From: Linnemannia hyalina
Lineage: Eukaryota > Mortierellomycota > Mortierellomycetes > Mortierellales > Mortierellaceae
DNA length: 64,000 nucleotides
Assembly (NCBI GenBank): GCA_019671135.1
Contig: JAHRHY010000010.1
Span: 2,108,001 to 2,172,000 of the forward strand
Direction of reading: 5' to 3'
This document shows positions 46,168-56,716 of the stretch, one piece after another. Position numbers and translations under genes: made by a program. Below the pieces are notes generated by a model. It had not been told where the DNA came from, ran no database searches, and was given only the letters and a program-made list of their open reading frames with translations. The first letter of the stretch is position 1. Every line of letters starts with the position of its first letter.

Positions 46168-46367
46168 TGGTAGCAAAAGTAACTTCGATCCATACCCCTC
46201 TGCCCTGATCTGTCAAATTTTCTGTTCCTGCTCCAGCTCCGTTCCTGTCTACCCATATTTTATTTTCTCTTTCCACACGTACAGCTCTCTCCTCCTTTTA
46301 CCATATCCCTATTATCCTTTTTTATTTTTTTATTTTTTTCTTACTTTTCTGCACCCTTCCGGCTCTT

Positions 46368-47426
46368 ATGTCTGCTACCGACGAAATTCGCCAGCTCGCC
46401 TCTGGCCTTACTGACGAGGCCAGGACCAGGATTGAAACCCTCCTTGCAAGCCTTACTCCCCTACCTCCTGCTCCAACCCAACTCGAACAAGAGGCTGCCT
46501 GCCGCGATGTTGCCCGCACCCTCCATAAAATCCTTAAGCCTCAGGCCCCCTCTCCTTACGCTGGCGCGATCGACGCCGATGCCTGTCATAACTTCATCGA
46601 CAATCAAGAGGAGTATTATGAGGTCGTCAACCTTGCATCCGCTGAATGGGTCCAGTATACGGCCCTTAACCTCACTGACGATGCGAAATCGTGGTGGAGA
46701 TCAAGCGGCCTTACCATTCGCAGCTCCTGGGACGACTTCAAACAAGCCTTCCTCAACTTTCACACCCCGCCCAATGCCGCCGTCGCTGCTCTTTCGGCTC
46801 TTGAGTCTTTACGACAAGGCAAGCGTACAGTCGCCGCCTACACCCACGAATTCCGCCGCCTTCGCCGTCGAGTTCCCTCCCTTGACAATACTACCGCCTT
46901 GCACTGGTACAAAAAAGGCCTCGAAAAAGAAACCAGCAAGGAGGTTATGCTTCGCCAGCCGGAGACCTTGGATATTGCCATTACTCAAGCCACTCTGGTT
47001 CACTCCATCCTCTACCCTGACGGGCCCACTGGTCCCAAGCCCATTGTTCAACAATCCAGCGATATGGAGATCGACACCCTCCATGTTGCTATCAACAACC
47101 TCTCCGCACAAGTCAGCTACCTTTCGCGCCGATCCGGCTACAACCACAGCCAGCACAACACCAAACCCTTTATCTACAACCCCAATACCCACTACAAACC
47201 CGGCGGTCCTCTTCCTCCCAAGCTATCACAAGAAGAGAAAGACTACCTCTACAAGAATGGTGGCTGCTACAAGTGCCGTAAACTTGGCCACCTTGGGCCC
47301 GATTGCAGGACTTTTCCTTCGACTTCACGCCCGGCACGACAGTTCAACAATATCGAGGTTGCCGACACCCCAACCCCTCAACAGGCTACTTCCCAGGCTC
47401 AGTCGGGAAAAGCCAACAGCAACTAG
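46368..47426 (+). CDS. G2 Gag
   Basis: 352 aa. It has a capsid-like retrotransposon Gag core (ALNLTDDAKSWWRS...WDDFKQAFLNFH...LRQGKRTVAAYTHEFRRL) and a CCHC zinc knuckle near residue 305 (CYKCRKLGHLGPDC). Its 3' end overlaps the frame that leads to pol, which is one base behind, so expression of Pol would need a -1 shift near 47303-47426. The ATG at 46368 follows a T-rich leader. Confidence 0.9.
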   Translation: MSATDEIRQLASGLTDEARTRIETLLASLTPLPPAPTQLEQEAACRDVARTLHKILKPQAPSPYAGAIDADACHNFIDNQEEYYEVVNLASAEWVQYTALNLTDDAKSWWRSSGLTIRSSWDDFKQAFLNFHTPPNAAVAALSALESLRQGKRTVAAYTHEFRRLRRRVPSLDNTTALHWYKKGLEKETSKEVMLRQPETLDIAITQATLVHSILYPDGPTGPKPIVQQSSDMEIDTLHVAINNLSAQVSYLSRRSGYNHSQHNTKPFIYNPNTHYKPGGPLPPKLSQEEKDYLYKNGGCYKCRKLGHLGPDCRTFPSTSRPARQFNNIEVADTPTPQQATSQAQSGKANSN

Positions 47427-49370
47427 AAGACGTCCAGGTTCTAGTTGCTGCTGCCCCCTCCTCTGCTCCTCTGGACCAGAGGAGTAAGCCTCTTTCTTCA
47501 GATAAGTTTTCCTCTTTTTCTTTTTCGAATAAACGACTTTCTCTGCCCAAAGACCTTGCTCCTCTCCCCTCCCCCGCTGCCATTACACTTGTTGATCCCT
47601 CGCCCCCTGTCCCTTCTCCCATTATCATTGAGCTCCCCGCTGTATGCACCTCCCCTGTTCAAGAGGGGGCTGGATTGGCTGCTACAGTGGACCTGGACCC
47701 ACCTATGTCGCCCCTCGTTCTAGCCCCCACGCCTGGTTCGTCTGTTCCATCTACCACGCCCGTGCCTGAGACCGTACCTGTCTTTCCCACAATGACCAAG
47801 AGCAAAATCCGCCGGTTGCGAAAAAGGGGCATTGGTGTGTCTACGTTCACTGCCTAGCAAGCCAAGACTACCCTCCTCACCTTTGTCTGCAATGTTAATG
47901 GTCACTCCGCTCGGATCCTCATCGACGGTGGAGCTCAAGGCAACGTCATCAGCTCTTCTTTTGTAAAGCGACATCAAATTCCTCTTCACTCTTCTTCTCC
48001 CATCCCCATTGTCCTCCCCGACGGATCTCGCTCCTTCTCTGCCCACACCGCCCACATCACCTTTGCACGACAACAATACTCCACCACTCTCGATCCCCTC
48101 GTCTACCCTTTAAAGAGCTACGACCTCCTCCTTGGCAAACCTTGGCTCACACAAACCAACCCTCTCATCAACTGGCGAACCAACAACCTCCGCATCCGCT
48201 ACAACGACATCGACATAGACTGGGACTGTACCGGCTCTCAGTCATCTTCCATCAGCACTCGCACTCGCGGCCTTCTCCTCTCCCACATCCACTTCTACAC
48301 AGAGGCAACAACCCCCGGCAGCGAAATATACCTTGCCCTCATTCGTTCCAACGACAAAGACAACGACAAAGACAACAACAACAATAACGACAATGACAAT
48401 GACCAGCCCACCTCTAACCAACAACTGCCCTCGATCACTCCCATCACACCACGACCACCTCCCTCTCTTCCCCCTGACATCCACTCCATTGTTCACGACG
48501 AGTTCCCCGACGTTTTTCCCTCTTCACTTCCTTCTGGTCTACCTCCGAACCGTGGAGATGCCATGCGCATCGAAACGGACCCGAGCGCTGACCCTCCTTT
48601 CAAGCCCGTTATTCGTTTGTCTATTGCAGAGTTGGACGAATTGAAGAAGCAACTTGATGAGTTACTCTCTAAAAAACTCATCAAGCCCAGCACTTCTCCC
48701 TACGGCGCCCCAGTGCTCTTTGTCAAGAAGGCCGACGGTTCTCTACGTATGTGTGTTGACTATCGTGGTCTCAACCGCATTACAAGAAAGAACCGTCATC
48801 CCTTACCTAGAATTGATGAGTTGATCGACCGTTTTCGGGGCGCAAAGTACTTTACCAAGTTGGACTTAATCTCGGGGTATCATCAACAACGCATCTATGA
48901 GCCTCACACTCATAAGACTGCCTTCCGTTGTCGATACGGGCACTTTGAGTTCAACGTCGTCCCCTTTGGCCTCACCGACGCCCCAGCCTCCTTCTCCAAC
49001 ATGATGCTCAAGGTCCTTGATCCCGTCCTTGACAAGTGGGTGGTCGTCTATCTTGACGATATTCTGATATACTCCAAGACCAAGGCCGAACATCTCCGTC
49101 ATATTCGCAGTGTTCTCTCTCTCCTCCGCCAGCACGGTCTCTATGCAAAGTTGAGCAAGTGCTCCTTTATGCAAGAAGAGACTGAGTTCCTCGGTCATGT
49201 CATTACCAAGGATGGTTTACACACCAATGCCGGTCTTGTTCGCGCCATTCGAGAGTGGCCTCGCCCAACAAAACAAAAGGACGTTCAACAGTTCATTGGG
49301 TTAGCTCAGTTCTACCAGCAGTATATCCACAATTTTGCTGACATCGCTCTTCCCCTCACGTCTCTACTAG
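47303..49370 (+). pseudogene. G2 Pol, first part: linker, protease, RT (interrupted by RD-2)
   Basis: The linker frame is Ser/Pro-rich and ends in RRLRKRGIGVSTFTA, then an in-frame TAG (47855-47857) followed by CAA GCC. The same frame then stays open for about 1.5 kb. After the stop come an aspartic-protease-like segment (RILIDGGAQGNVIS, with Gly in place of the usual Ser/Thr of D-S/T-G) and RT with FVKKADGSLRMCVDYRGLN, KLDLISGYHQ and the active site VVYLDDILIYS. The connection region ends at ALPLTSLLG, where RD-2 is inserted. The frame resumes at 57171. Confidence 0.88.
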
Positions 49371-49821
49371 GGAGGCCATCCATGTTCGGCTCCACCAACC
49401 ATAGACTACAGTATAAAAATATCTGTCAACACCTATTAAAACAGTGTGTTCCTTGAGAGTACAACAAATCTCATCAGCTTTTTCCTTCCACCAGTCTCCA
49501 TTTTCTACATTCACCACCACTACTTTGTAACATCATCTACTTTAGCTGAGAAAGCCTTGGACATGATCATCTCATATTGGAAAGGAAATTACTATCTGTA
49601 ATATCCAGGATCCAATATGAGATGATCATGTCCAAGGCTTTCTCAGCTAAAGTAGATGATGTTACAAAGTAGTGGTGGTGAATGTAGAAAATGGAGACTG
49701 GTGGAAGGAAAAAGCTGATGAGATTTGTTGTACTCTCAAGGAACACACTGTTTTAATAGGTGTTGACAGATATTTTTATACTGTAGTCTATGGTTGGTGG
49801 AGCCGAACATGGATGGCCTCC
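49371..49821. repeat. Terminal palindrome, left (211-bp arms, 29-bp loop)
   Basis: Bases 49371-49581 are followed, after a 29-bp spacer, by their inverse at 49611-49821. A single strand could fold into a hairpin of about 211 bp. The element tip motif GGAGGCCATCC thus occurs both at the tip and, inverted, 450 bp inside. Confidence 0.93.
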
Positions 49822-50427
49822 TAGTAGAGCATTTGTTTTCGTGTTTATATAATTAGCGATGGTTACTAATATCTCCTTTTCATGATATATCCTATGTGTA
49901 TATCCAATATAGCACTCGTGATACTGGTGATGATGTAGTGGTAGTTTTTAAAAAAAAGTTGGATCCCGATTTTTTTAAAAAGTAGCATAGTGGCTTTAAC
50001 AAACATTGGTTGTTGGAAAGAAAGGGTAGCTGATACGTTTTTAATGGCGTTATTGCTACACTTTCTCAACAATATTCGACATTCGACATTTGACATTCGG
50101 CATTCGATTCGACAGCTGACAAACTGTAGTTATTACCATAGTTATGATATTTGATATGAACGCATTTTGGATGACCTCGTGATTATCGTGATGTTTAATT
50201 TTAATACATTCTTGATAAACTCGTAAGTATTACAATGTTTAATGTTGACATACTTTAGGTAAGCCCACGATTTGCACGACGTTTAATATTATTACACTTT
50301 GGTTAACTTACAATTGTTATAGCATTTATTGTTATACAGATTGTAGGTAATTACGACAATGGTAAAAACAGAGATATCGCAATTAGACCATGCATTGTGG
50401 GTAGTTGTAGATATAACAATTATATCG

Positions 50428-51345
50428 TTTAAAATAGACGTTTCTTAAAACACATCACATATTTTATAATGCAAATGGCTATTATATTACAACGTTTCTA
50501 TTGCATTTTGTGTGATAACAAGATAGAAAAAATGTATTGTTAATAGAGTAATTATGTCGTTAAAAATAGACGTTTCTTAAAACACATCACATATTTCGTG
50601 ATGCAAATGGATATAAACATCGTGGCGTTTCTATCGCATTTTGTGTGATAATAAGGTAGAGAAAATGTGTTGTTAACAGAGTAATTATGTCGTTTAAAAT
50701 GGACGTTTCTTAAAACGTATCACATATTTCGTGATGCCAATGGGTATAAACATTGTGACATTTCTATCGCATTTTGTGTGATAATAAGATAGAAAAAATG
50801 TGTTGTTAACAGAGTAATTATGTCGTTTAAAATAGACGTTTCTTAAAACTTATCACATATTTCGTGATGCAAATGGGTATGAACATTGTGACATTTCTAT
50901 CGCATTTTGTGTGATAATAAGGTAGAGAAAATGTGTTGTTAACAGAGTAATTATGTCGTTTAAAATGGACGTTTCTTAAAACGTATCACATATTTCGTGA
51001 TGCAAATGGGTATGAACATTGTGACATTTCTATCGCATTTTGTGTGATAACAAGACAGAAAAAAGAAGTTGTTAACAGAATAGTTATGTCGTTTAAAATA
51101 GACGTTTCTTAAAACACATTACATATTTCGTGATGCAAATGGGTATGAACATTGTGACATTTCTATTGCATTTTGTGTAATAATAAGGTAGAGAAAATGT
51201 GTTGTTTAAAGAGCAACTATGTCTTTAAAAATAGACGTTTCTTAAAACGTACCCCATATTTCGTGATGCAAATGGGTATGAACATTGTGACATTTCTATC
51301 GCATTTTGTATGATAACAAGACAGAAAAAAGAAGTTGTATAAATA
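50428..51345. repeat. 133-bp tandem repeat, seven units (left TIR)
   Basis: The landmark TAGACGTTTCTTAAAA (or TGGACG...) recurs at 50435, 50567, 50700, 50833, 50966, 51099 and 51232, a period of 132-133 bp. Units contain TCACATATTTCGTGATG and TCTATCGCATTTTGTGTGAT, each with short internal dyads. They may bind an element-encoded protein. Confidence 0.9.
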
Positions 51346-51647
51346 AAAGTTATGTAGACTTAGGAAATGTCTATAAAATATCGTTTGTATACTTTGGTGG
51401 TTGGGAGAAAATTGGTGGTTACAAAAAAGTTGTCGCAAAACCGCCATGATGAAATACTTTGACATCTGGTTGAGGGGCTTGCTCCCCTATCGTGTTTATC
51501 GTTAATAGTTTTAAAAAATCCAAAAGTGTGTTATATAAAGGAATTTTTGCTAATAGTTTACGTTTAAATTCTCTTGAAATAGATGATATATGCATTATAT
51601 TTCTATCCAATCTATCATGGAATATGAGATAACTTCTTTTATAGTGC

Positions 51648-51707
51648 AACAAATCTAAAAGTGTATTGTAGTATAGGCATTTTTCCTAATGGTTTACTAG
51701 TTATGCA
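51648..51707 (+). promoter_or_regulatory. Diverged copy of the TIR inner edge upstream of the 81-aa gene
   Basis: CAAATCTAAAAGTGTATTGTAGTATAGGCATTTTTCCTAATGGTTTAC resembles the TIR inner edge at 51518-51561. In the right TIR that edge precedes the transposase start. A related promoter block therefore appears before both outward genes of RD-2. Confidence 0.5.
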
Positions 51708-51708
51708 A

Positions 51709-51953
51709 TGCCAACACTTAAAGAAATTAAGCAAATAATAGCCATTTATATACATGAGCATCATATGGATCCTACAATGGCAATGTACTTGAGAGCTGTT
51801 TTGTTACGTGGTAAGTCTCAGCAAGAACTAAATGGTATGTCAAAGGAAGAACTGTGGGGATTGGTAGACTTTTTTGCACCAGATTTACAAAAACATATGC
51901 ATGCAATTGGAGCATTATCATGGTCAGCACACAGAAAATTTGCTTCAGAGTAA
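51709..51953 (+). CDS. RD-2 small protein, 81 aa
   Basis: MPTLKEIKQIIAIYIHEHHM... is a compact, mostly helical protein (LRAVLLRGKSQQELNGMSKEELWGLVDFF) without a recognised family. The middle resembles short helical DNA-binding or SAP-like folds only in general character. It lies 55 bp upstream of the Rep-like gene and in the same direction, downstream of a copy of the promoter block. PIF/Harbinger elements usually carry a small Myb-like partner; this protein lacks the Trp pattern of a Myb domain. Confidence 0.5.
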
Positions 51954-52008
51954 AGTGGTTTTTAAAAAGTTTGTAGTACATATCTCTGCAAACAGTAAGC
52001 TATTCAAC

Positions 52009-53661
52009 ATGTCCGCTATACCTAAATCCATTAACAAGGCGCTGAACTCATATGCCCATCTTATCTCTGATGTGGGCAAAGAGATTGCATTGCCTGGCAA
52101 ACCGAAGACGGGCTGGAAAAAGTACTCAGAGATATTCTGCGATAGTTTAATACTCTGGGGATTGCACAACCGGGCTGCACTTGTTGACGAGCAGCGCAAA
52201 AACACCACTTCCAATATTCGCGAAGCTTTTAAAGGCCTCGATGTTAGCCACTCCATGGTTAAAGTTGTTAACGAGGGTTATATCAAAGACAATAGTTTTT
52301 TTAGCTCTAAACTACTAGAAAAACATAGAAAAAAGTTTAGAAGTTCGGCCTTATACCATGCTGGTTACTTTAGCATTAAGGTAACGCTCCATGAACTAGA
52401 GGCCATATCTCTAATATCCGAGATAATACCAATACTTGATGAACTGGAGGTTGACTACGTTATCCTTCATGATATAGATATTGCTACGGATTGTAGATAT
52501 GTCACAAGCCGTCCAATTCTTCAACAGTACCTTCAAGAGAGATTTGGAGAAAATTTAGATATTGCCAACGATCTCCATAAGGTTGGTAACCACTGTCTTT
52601 CTTGGTTTGGAGTCACCGAAAAAGACCAAAAGGTCCGTTGTAAGGTCTACAACAAACTTGTACAGATGTTGGAGAGTGCTGAAGTAAAAATGTCGTTGGG
52701 TTCAAGAATGGAGAATTTTGTCATGGATGTGGATAAGGACCTACATAAGAGACTTCGAAAGGCAAAGAAAACAGGTCTAACAAGACTTGAACTTACCTTT
52801 TATGGACAGGAGATATATACATTCTCCTATTATAAAGGAGTTTTGGATGCCATAAAGGAAGAGATCCAAGAATGTCCCACCTTCTGCGTAAAGCACAAGG
52901 CATATTGGAAGTACATAGTTGGCAATATATCATCCATGGTAGGTATTCATGTAACAATGGGTGAAAAATCGGCATTCGCATATTGCCATTGGTGGAACTC
53001 TGTTACAGGTAAGAAGTATGGTTCATATCGTAACAATGTCGAGAAAGAGGAAGCAATGACGTTGTTAGCCAACTATAGCTTCAACGATAGACCAATATAC
53101 TTTTTGGAGGTTGAGATGGATGAGAATAGCATCAAGGATATTACAGTTACCAAGTACAAACGGCCTGACGAATGTACAGCAATAACACTTGTTGCAGGAG
53201 CACATAAAGGCATGTACCCATACATTTACGATGATGATGTTTTACAATTCGAGGATATGGGTATAGTGGAGGTAGATAATGTAAAGATCCAATGGCCTGA
53301 GAGAAGAATCCGCAAAGGTGCACCACCAATTGTTGATATTCATCTAGAAAACATGAATGGTGAGAATTTTATACAAGTCCATGATAGAGCTATCCACAAA
53401 GCAACATATAAAGCTGGATATAATGTACTTGAAATAAATACCAGCTATACAGTCATAGCAATTGCAATGGATATGTATCACAACAAAGAATATATTTTTG
53501 CAACATTGTCCAATGGTATTAAAGTACGATGTGGACTTAGTTTAGAAATAAAGATCGTTGCATGGCTGGAAGAATATCCCGATGGCCAAGTTCCGTATAT
53601 GAATTTCACCACATTGCAATGCAGAACTGTTCGCGGGTTCAAGGATATTTATATACGTTAA
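52009..53661 (+). CDS. RD-2 Rep-like protein, 550 aa
   Basis: Intact single exon; the ATG at 52009 is the first after the 81-aa gene ends. The order of motifs is a strand-helix-strand (YFSIKVTL...VDYVILHDIDIATD, Asp155/157/161), then CLSW, KVYNKLVQMLES (Tyr214), LGSRMENFV, TGLTRLELTFYG (Arg259, Glu261), FAYCHWWNS and a C-terminal beta-rich part (TAITLVAGAHKGMYP). The D-x-D, Y-x-K and R-x-E order recalls rolling-circle replication initiators of the Rep_trans type. No HUH motif is seen and the similarity is unproven. The same blocks are kept in RD-1 and RD-3, so these residues are under constraint. It is convergent with the transposase gene, 37 bp apart. Confidence 0.7.
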   Translation: MSAIPKSINKALNSYAHLISDVGKEIALPGKPKTGWKKYSEIFCDSLILWGLHNRAALVDEQRKNTTSNIREAFKGLDVSHSMVKVVNEGYIKDNSFFSSKLLEKHRKKFRSSALYHAGYFSIKVTLHELEAISLISEIIPILDELEVDYVILHDIDIATDCRYVTSRPILQQYLQERFGENLDIANDLHKVGNHCLSWFGVTEKDQKVRCKVYNKLVQMLESAEVKMSLGSRMENFVMDVDKDLHKRLRKAKKTGLTRLELTFYGQEIYTFSYYKGVLDAIKEEIQECPTFCVKHKAYWKYIVGNISSMVGIHVTMGEKSAFAYCHWWNSVTGKKYGSYRNNVEKEEAMTLLANYSFNDRPIYFLEVEMDENSIKDITVTKYKRPDECTAITLVAGAHKGMYPYIYDDDVLQFEDMGIVEVDNVKIQWPERRIRKGAPPIVDIHLENMNGENFIQVHDRAIHKATYKAGYNVLEINTSYTVIAIAMDMYHNKEYIFATLSNGIKVRCGLSLEIKIVAWLEEYPDGQVPYMNFTTLQCRTVRGFKDIYIR

Positions 53662-53698
53662 GAATGCTAATAGATAGTTTTTAAAAATTACAATGGGC

Positions 53699-54958
53699 TT
53701 ACTTTGTACGCTTATATGATGGAATCTCCACTCCTGCAAAAATTTCACGTCGCTTATTAGTCGGCTCTTCCCGTTGTTTATCCTCGACATCCATAGTAGT
53801 CATCTCCAAGAACTGCTCTTGTAACTTTGTTATATCTCGTGCATCATGCAACATCTCATCCACTGGAATATAATCCAAGATTTGTTCCATTGCACCATTG
53901 GCATATGGAAAGTCGAAGCCATCTCTAATCCAGGCACTATGAATGGGTTCCAGATTTAACTGCAGTAGTGCCACCATCTTCTTGATGTTCATAAGTAAGA
54001 GACACAATCGCAATTGCAAATTATATGTTTCTATCTTGGTTACCAACACTGGTTTCCTATTGTTGTGCTTCTCAAAGGTTGCTCCAAGATCTCCAAATTC
54101 GGCTTCTATCTGAGAGCGGAAACTGCCGAAAATCTTATTGTAGTTAGTTTCATCTTGTGCAAGATCTTTCCCACGGCTTTTGCGAATTGGATAACAAAAG
54201 TTTTTCTTGCTCATGCTTGTTTCTTCTACTATTTTCTTAATGTATTGTGTGTACCCTCCATCCAATGCAATACAATCTAGCTCGTGGATGTGCTTATGTA
54301 TCTTCATACCAACCAACATAGTACCATCGTTGTTATCCTTGCAAGGTAGCGATTTAGAGACTAGTATTGCCATGCCATTGCAATCGACACACACTTGCGT
54401 TCTTACACCAGATTTCTTCAGCTTGTAAGAGTACATGTCTGAGCTAGACTTTTCTTCACATGAAAGACGTGTATCATGACCATCCAAATGCAATGTTACA
54501 TGTGGGAATAGTGGTGGATTCCTGAGTTTAGCAGAAATCAAGCGTATAGGAAATGTGGAGAACATATTCGCAAGTGCATGGTTAATATGCTTCGAATGCA
54601 CATTATAGTTAGTCTTGTAGAACTCTGTATGAATGGAGTGGAAACTACTTTTTGGTATGTGGGTTGACATTCCATCCATTGCCAAGCCTGCAACTAAGTG
54701 GTACAATATCAACAATCCTTTGTCGACCTCTCTGTACGGACCTGGATACTGCTTGAGAGACCAAATAACTACAAGAAAGTAGAATACAGGAATTGCACCT
54801 AATCTTCTTATAAGTAAGTCTTTAACAGTTTTCATGTGTGCTACTAGCTTCAACGCAGTCCTATGATTATTGGATGGTTCTTGCGTAGGCCATTCTGCAT
54901 CCAAAAAAGTCCATTCATCCTCTAACAACCGTTGAAATAGGCGCTTTAAGTTTGCCAT
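53699..54958 (-). CDS. RD-2 DDE transposase, PIF/Harbinger-like, 419 aa
   Basis: Single-exon frame starting MANLKRLFQ. The catalytic core reads VTLHLDGHDTRL (Asp159), YSYKLKKSGVRTQVCVD, ELDCIALDGGYTQY (Asp233) and FRSQIEAEFGDLGATF (Glu285), the spacing and context of DDE_4/HARBI1-type nucleases. A charged tail with a basic end (SYKRTK) follows. It would cut at the RD tips and give the 3-bp TAG duplication seen. An ATG at 55012 in the same frame lies inside the TIR and is less likely the start. Confidence 0.8.
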   Translation of the reverse strand: MANLKRLFQRLLEDEWTFLDAEWPTQEPSNNHRTALKLVAHMKTVKDLLIRRLGAIPVFYFLVVIWSLKQYPGPYREVDKGLLILYHLVAGLAMDGMSTHIPKSSFHSIHTEFYKTNYNVHSKHINHALANMFSTFPIRLISAKLRNPPLFPHVTLHLDGHDTRLSCEEKSSSDMYSYKLKKSGVRTQVCVDCNGMAILVSKSLPCKDNNDGTMLVGMKIHKHIHELDCIALDGGYTQYIKKIVEETSMSKKNFCYPIRKSRGKDLAQDETNYNKIFGSFRSQIEAEFGDLGATFEKHNNRKPVLVTKIETYNLQLRLCLLLMNIKKMVALLQLNLEPIHSAWIRDGFDFPYANGAMEQILDYIPVDEMLHDARDITKLQEQFLEMTTMDVEDKQREEPTNKRREIFAGVEIPSYKRTK

Positions 54959-54989
54959 GACTGTAATTACAACCTGGTAAACTATTAGC

Positions 54990-55010
54990 AAAAATTCCTT
55001 TATATAACAC
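54990..55010 (-). promoter_or_regulatory. TATA box for the RD-2 transposase
   Basis: Minus-strand TTATATAAAGG (centred near 55004) lies about 45 bp upstream of the transposase ATG at 54958, within the right TIR. Confidence 0.45.
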
Positions 55011-55191
55011 ACTTTTGGATTTTTTAAAACTATTAACGATAAACACGATAGGGGAGCAAGCCCCTCAACCAGATGTCAAAGTATTTCATCATGGCGGTTT
55101 TGCGACAACTTTTTTGTAACCACCAATTTTCTCCCAACCACCAAAGTATACAAACGATATTTTATAGACATTTCCTAAGTCTACATAACTT

Positions 55192-56110
55192 TTATTTATA
55201 CAACTTCTTTTTTCTGTCTTGTTATCATACAAAATGCGATAGAAATGTCACAATGTTCATACCCATTTGCATCACGAAATATGGGGTACGTTTTAAGAAA
55301 CGTCTATTTTTAAAGACATAGTTGCTCTTTAAACAACACATTTTCTCTACCTTATTATTACACAAAATGCAATAGAAATGTCACAATGTTCATACCCATT
55401 TGCATCACGAAATATGTAATGTGTTTTAAGAAACGTCTATTTTAAACGACATAACTATTCTGTTAACAACTTCTTTTTTCTGTCTTGTTATCACACAAAA
55501 TGCGATAGAAATGTCACAATGTTCATACCCATTTGCATCACGAAATATGTGATACGTTTTAAGAAACGTCCATTTTAAACGACATAATTACTCTGTTAAC
55601 AACACATTTTCTCTACCTTATTATCACACAAAATGCGATAGAAATGTCACAATGTTCATACCCATTTGCATCACGAAATATGTGATAAGTTTTAAGAAAC
55701 GTCTATTTTAAACGACATAATTACTCTGTTAACAACACATTTTTTCTATCTTATTATCACACAAAATGCGATAGAAATGTCACAATGTTTATACCCATTG
55801 GCATCACGAAATATGTGATACGTTTTAAGAAACGTCCATTTTAAACGACATAATTACTCTGTTAACAACACATTTTCTCTACCTTATTATCACACAAAAT
55901 GCGATAGAAACGCCACGATGTTTATATCCATTTGCATCACGAAATATGTGATGTGTTTTAAGAAACGTCTATTTTTAACGACATAATTACTCTATTAACA
56001 ATACATTTTTTCTATCTTGTTATCACACAAAATGCAATAGAAACGTTGTAATATAATAGCCATTTGCATTATAAAATATGTGATGTGTTTTAAGAAACGT
56101 CTATTTTAAA
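55192..56110. repeat. 133-bp tandem repeat, seven units (right TIR)
   Basis: Inverted counterpart of the array at 50428-51345. Confidence 0.9.
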
Positions 56111-56716
56111 CGATATAATTGTTATATCTACAACTACCCACAATGCATGGTCTAATTGCGATATCTCTGTTTTTACCATTGTCGTAATTACCTACAATCT
56201 GTATAACAATAAATGCTATAACAATTGTAAGTTAACCAAAGTGTAATAATATTAAACGTCGTGCAAATCGTGGGCTTACCTAAAGTATGTCAACATTAAA
56301 CATTGTAATACTTACGAGTTTATCAAGAATGTATTAAAATTAAACATCACGATAATCACGAGGTCATCCAAAATGCGTTCATATCAAATATCATAACTAT
56401 GGTAATAACTACAGTTTGTCAGCTGTCGAATCGAATGCCGAATGTCAAATGTCGAATGTCGAATATTGTTGAGAAAGTGTAGCAATAACGCCATTAAAAA
56501 CGTATCAGCTACCCTTTCTTTCCAACAACCAATGTTTGTTAAAGCCACTATGCTACTTTTTAAAAAAATCGGGATCCAACTTTTTTTTAAAAACTACCAC
56601 TACATCATCACCAGTATCACGAGTGCTATATTGGATATACACATAGGATATATCATGAAAAGGAGATATTAGTAACCATCGCTAATTATATAAACACGAA
56701 AACAAATGCTCTACTA

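Larger units (their letters stand above)
49371..51561. repeat. RD-2 left TIR (2,191 bp)
   Basis: Inverted copy of 54977-57167, with no difference noticed wherever the two were compared. From the tip inward it holds a palindrome with 211-bp arms, an AT-rich spacer, about seven 133-bp tandem units, and a TATA-containing inner edge (TTATATAAAGGAATTTTTGC, 51531-51550). Confidence 0.93.

Noticed and set aside
46432..47487. A 351-codon frame overlapping G2 Gag
   Set aside because: Pro/Leu/Ser-rich shadow in the next frame. The Gag frame carries the capsid core and zinc knuckle.
49582..49610. Flip/flop difference between the two RD-2 palindrome loops
   Set aside because: The right loop is the exact inverse of the left one, as expected from the TIR symmetry alone, so there is no evidence of flipping.
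49866..50096. Small frames in the RD-2 TIRs (49866-50096, 51217-51465 and their mirror copies)
   Set aside because: They occur in both TIRs only because the TIRs are inverted copies. They cross tandem-repeat units and have no motif.
50428..51345. The tandem array as a possible CRISPR
   Set aside because: Units are contiguous 133-bp repeats with no unique spacers, inside a eukaryotic transposon.
52009..53661. Calling the 550-aa protein an HUH endonuclease or Helitron Rep
   Set aside because: No H-U-H pair, no two-tyrosine motif and no helicase domain are visible. Only the D-x-D, Y-x-K and R-x-E order is suggestive, so the call is left as Rep-like.
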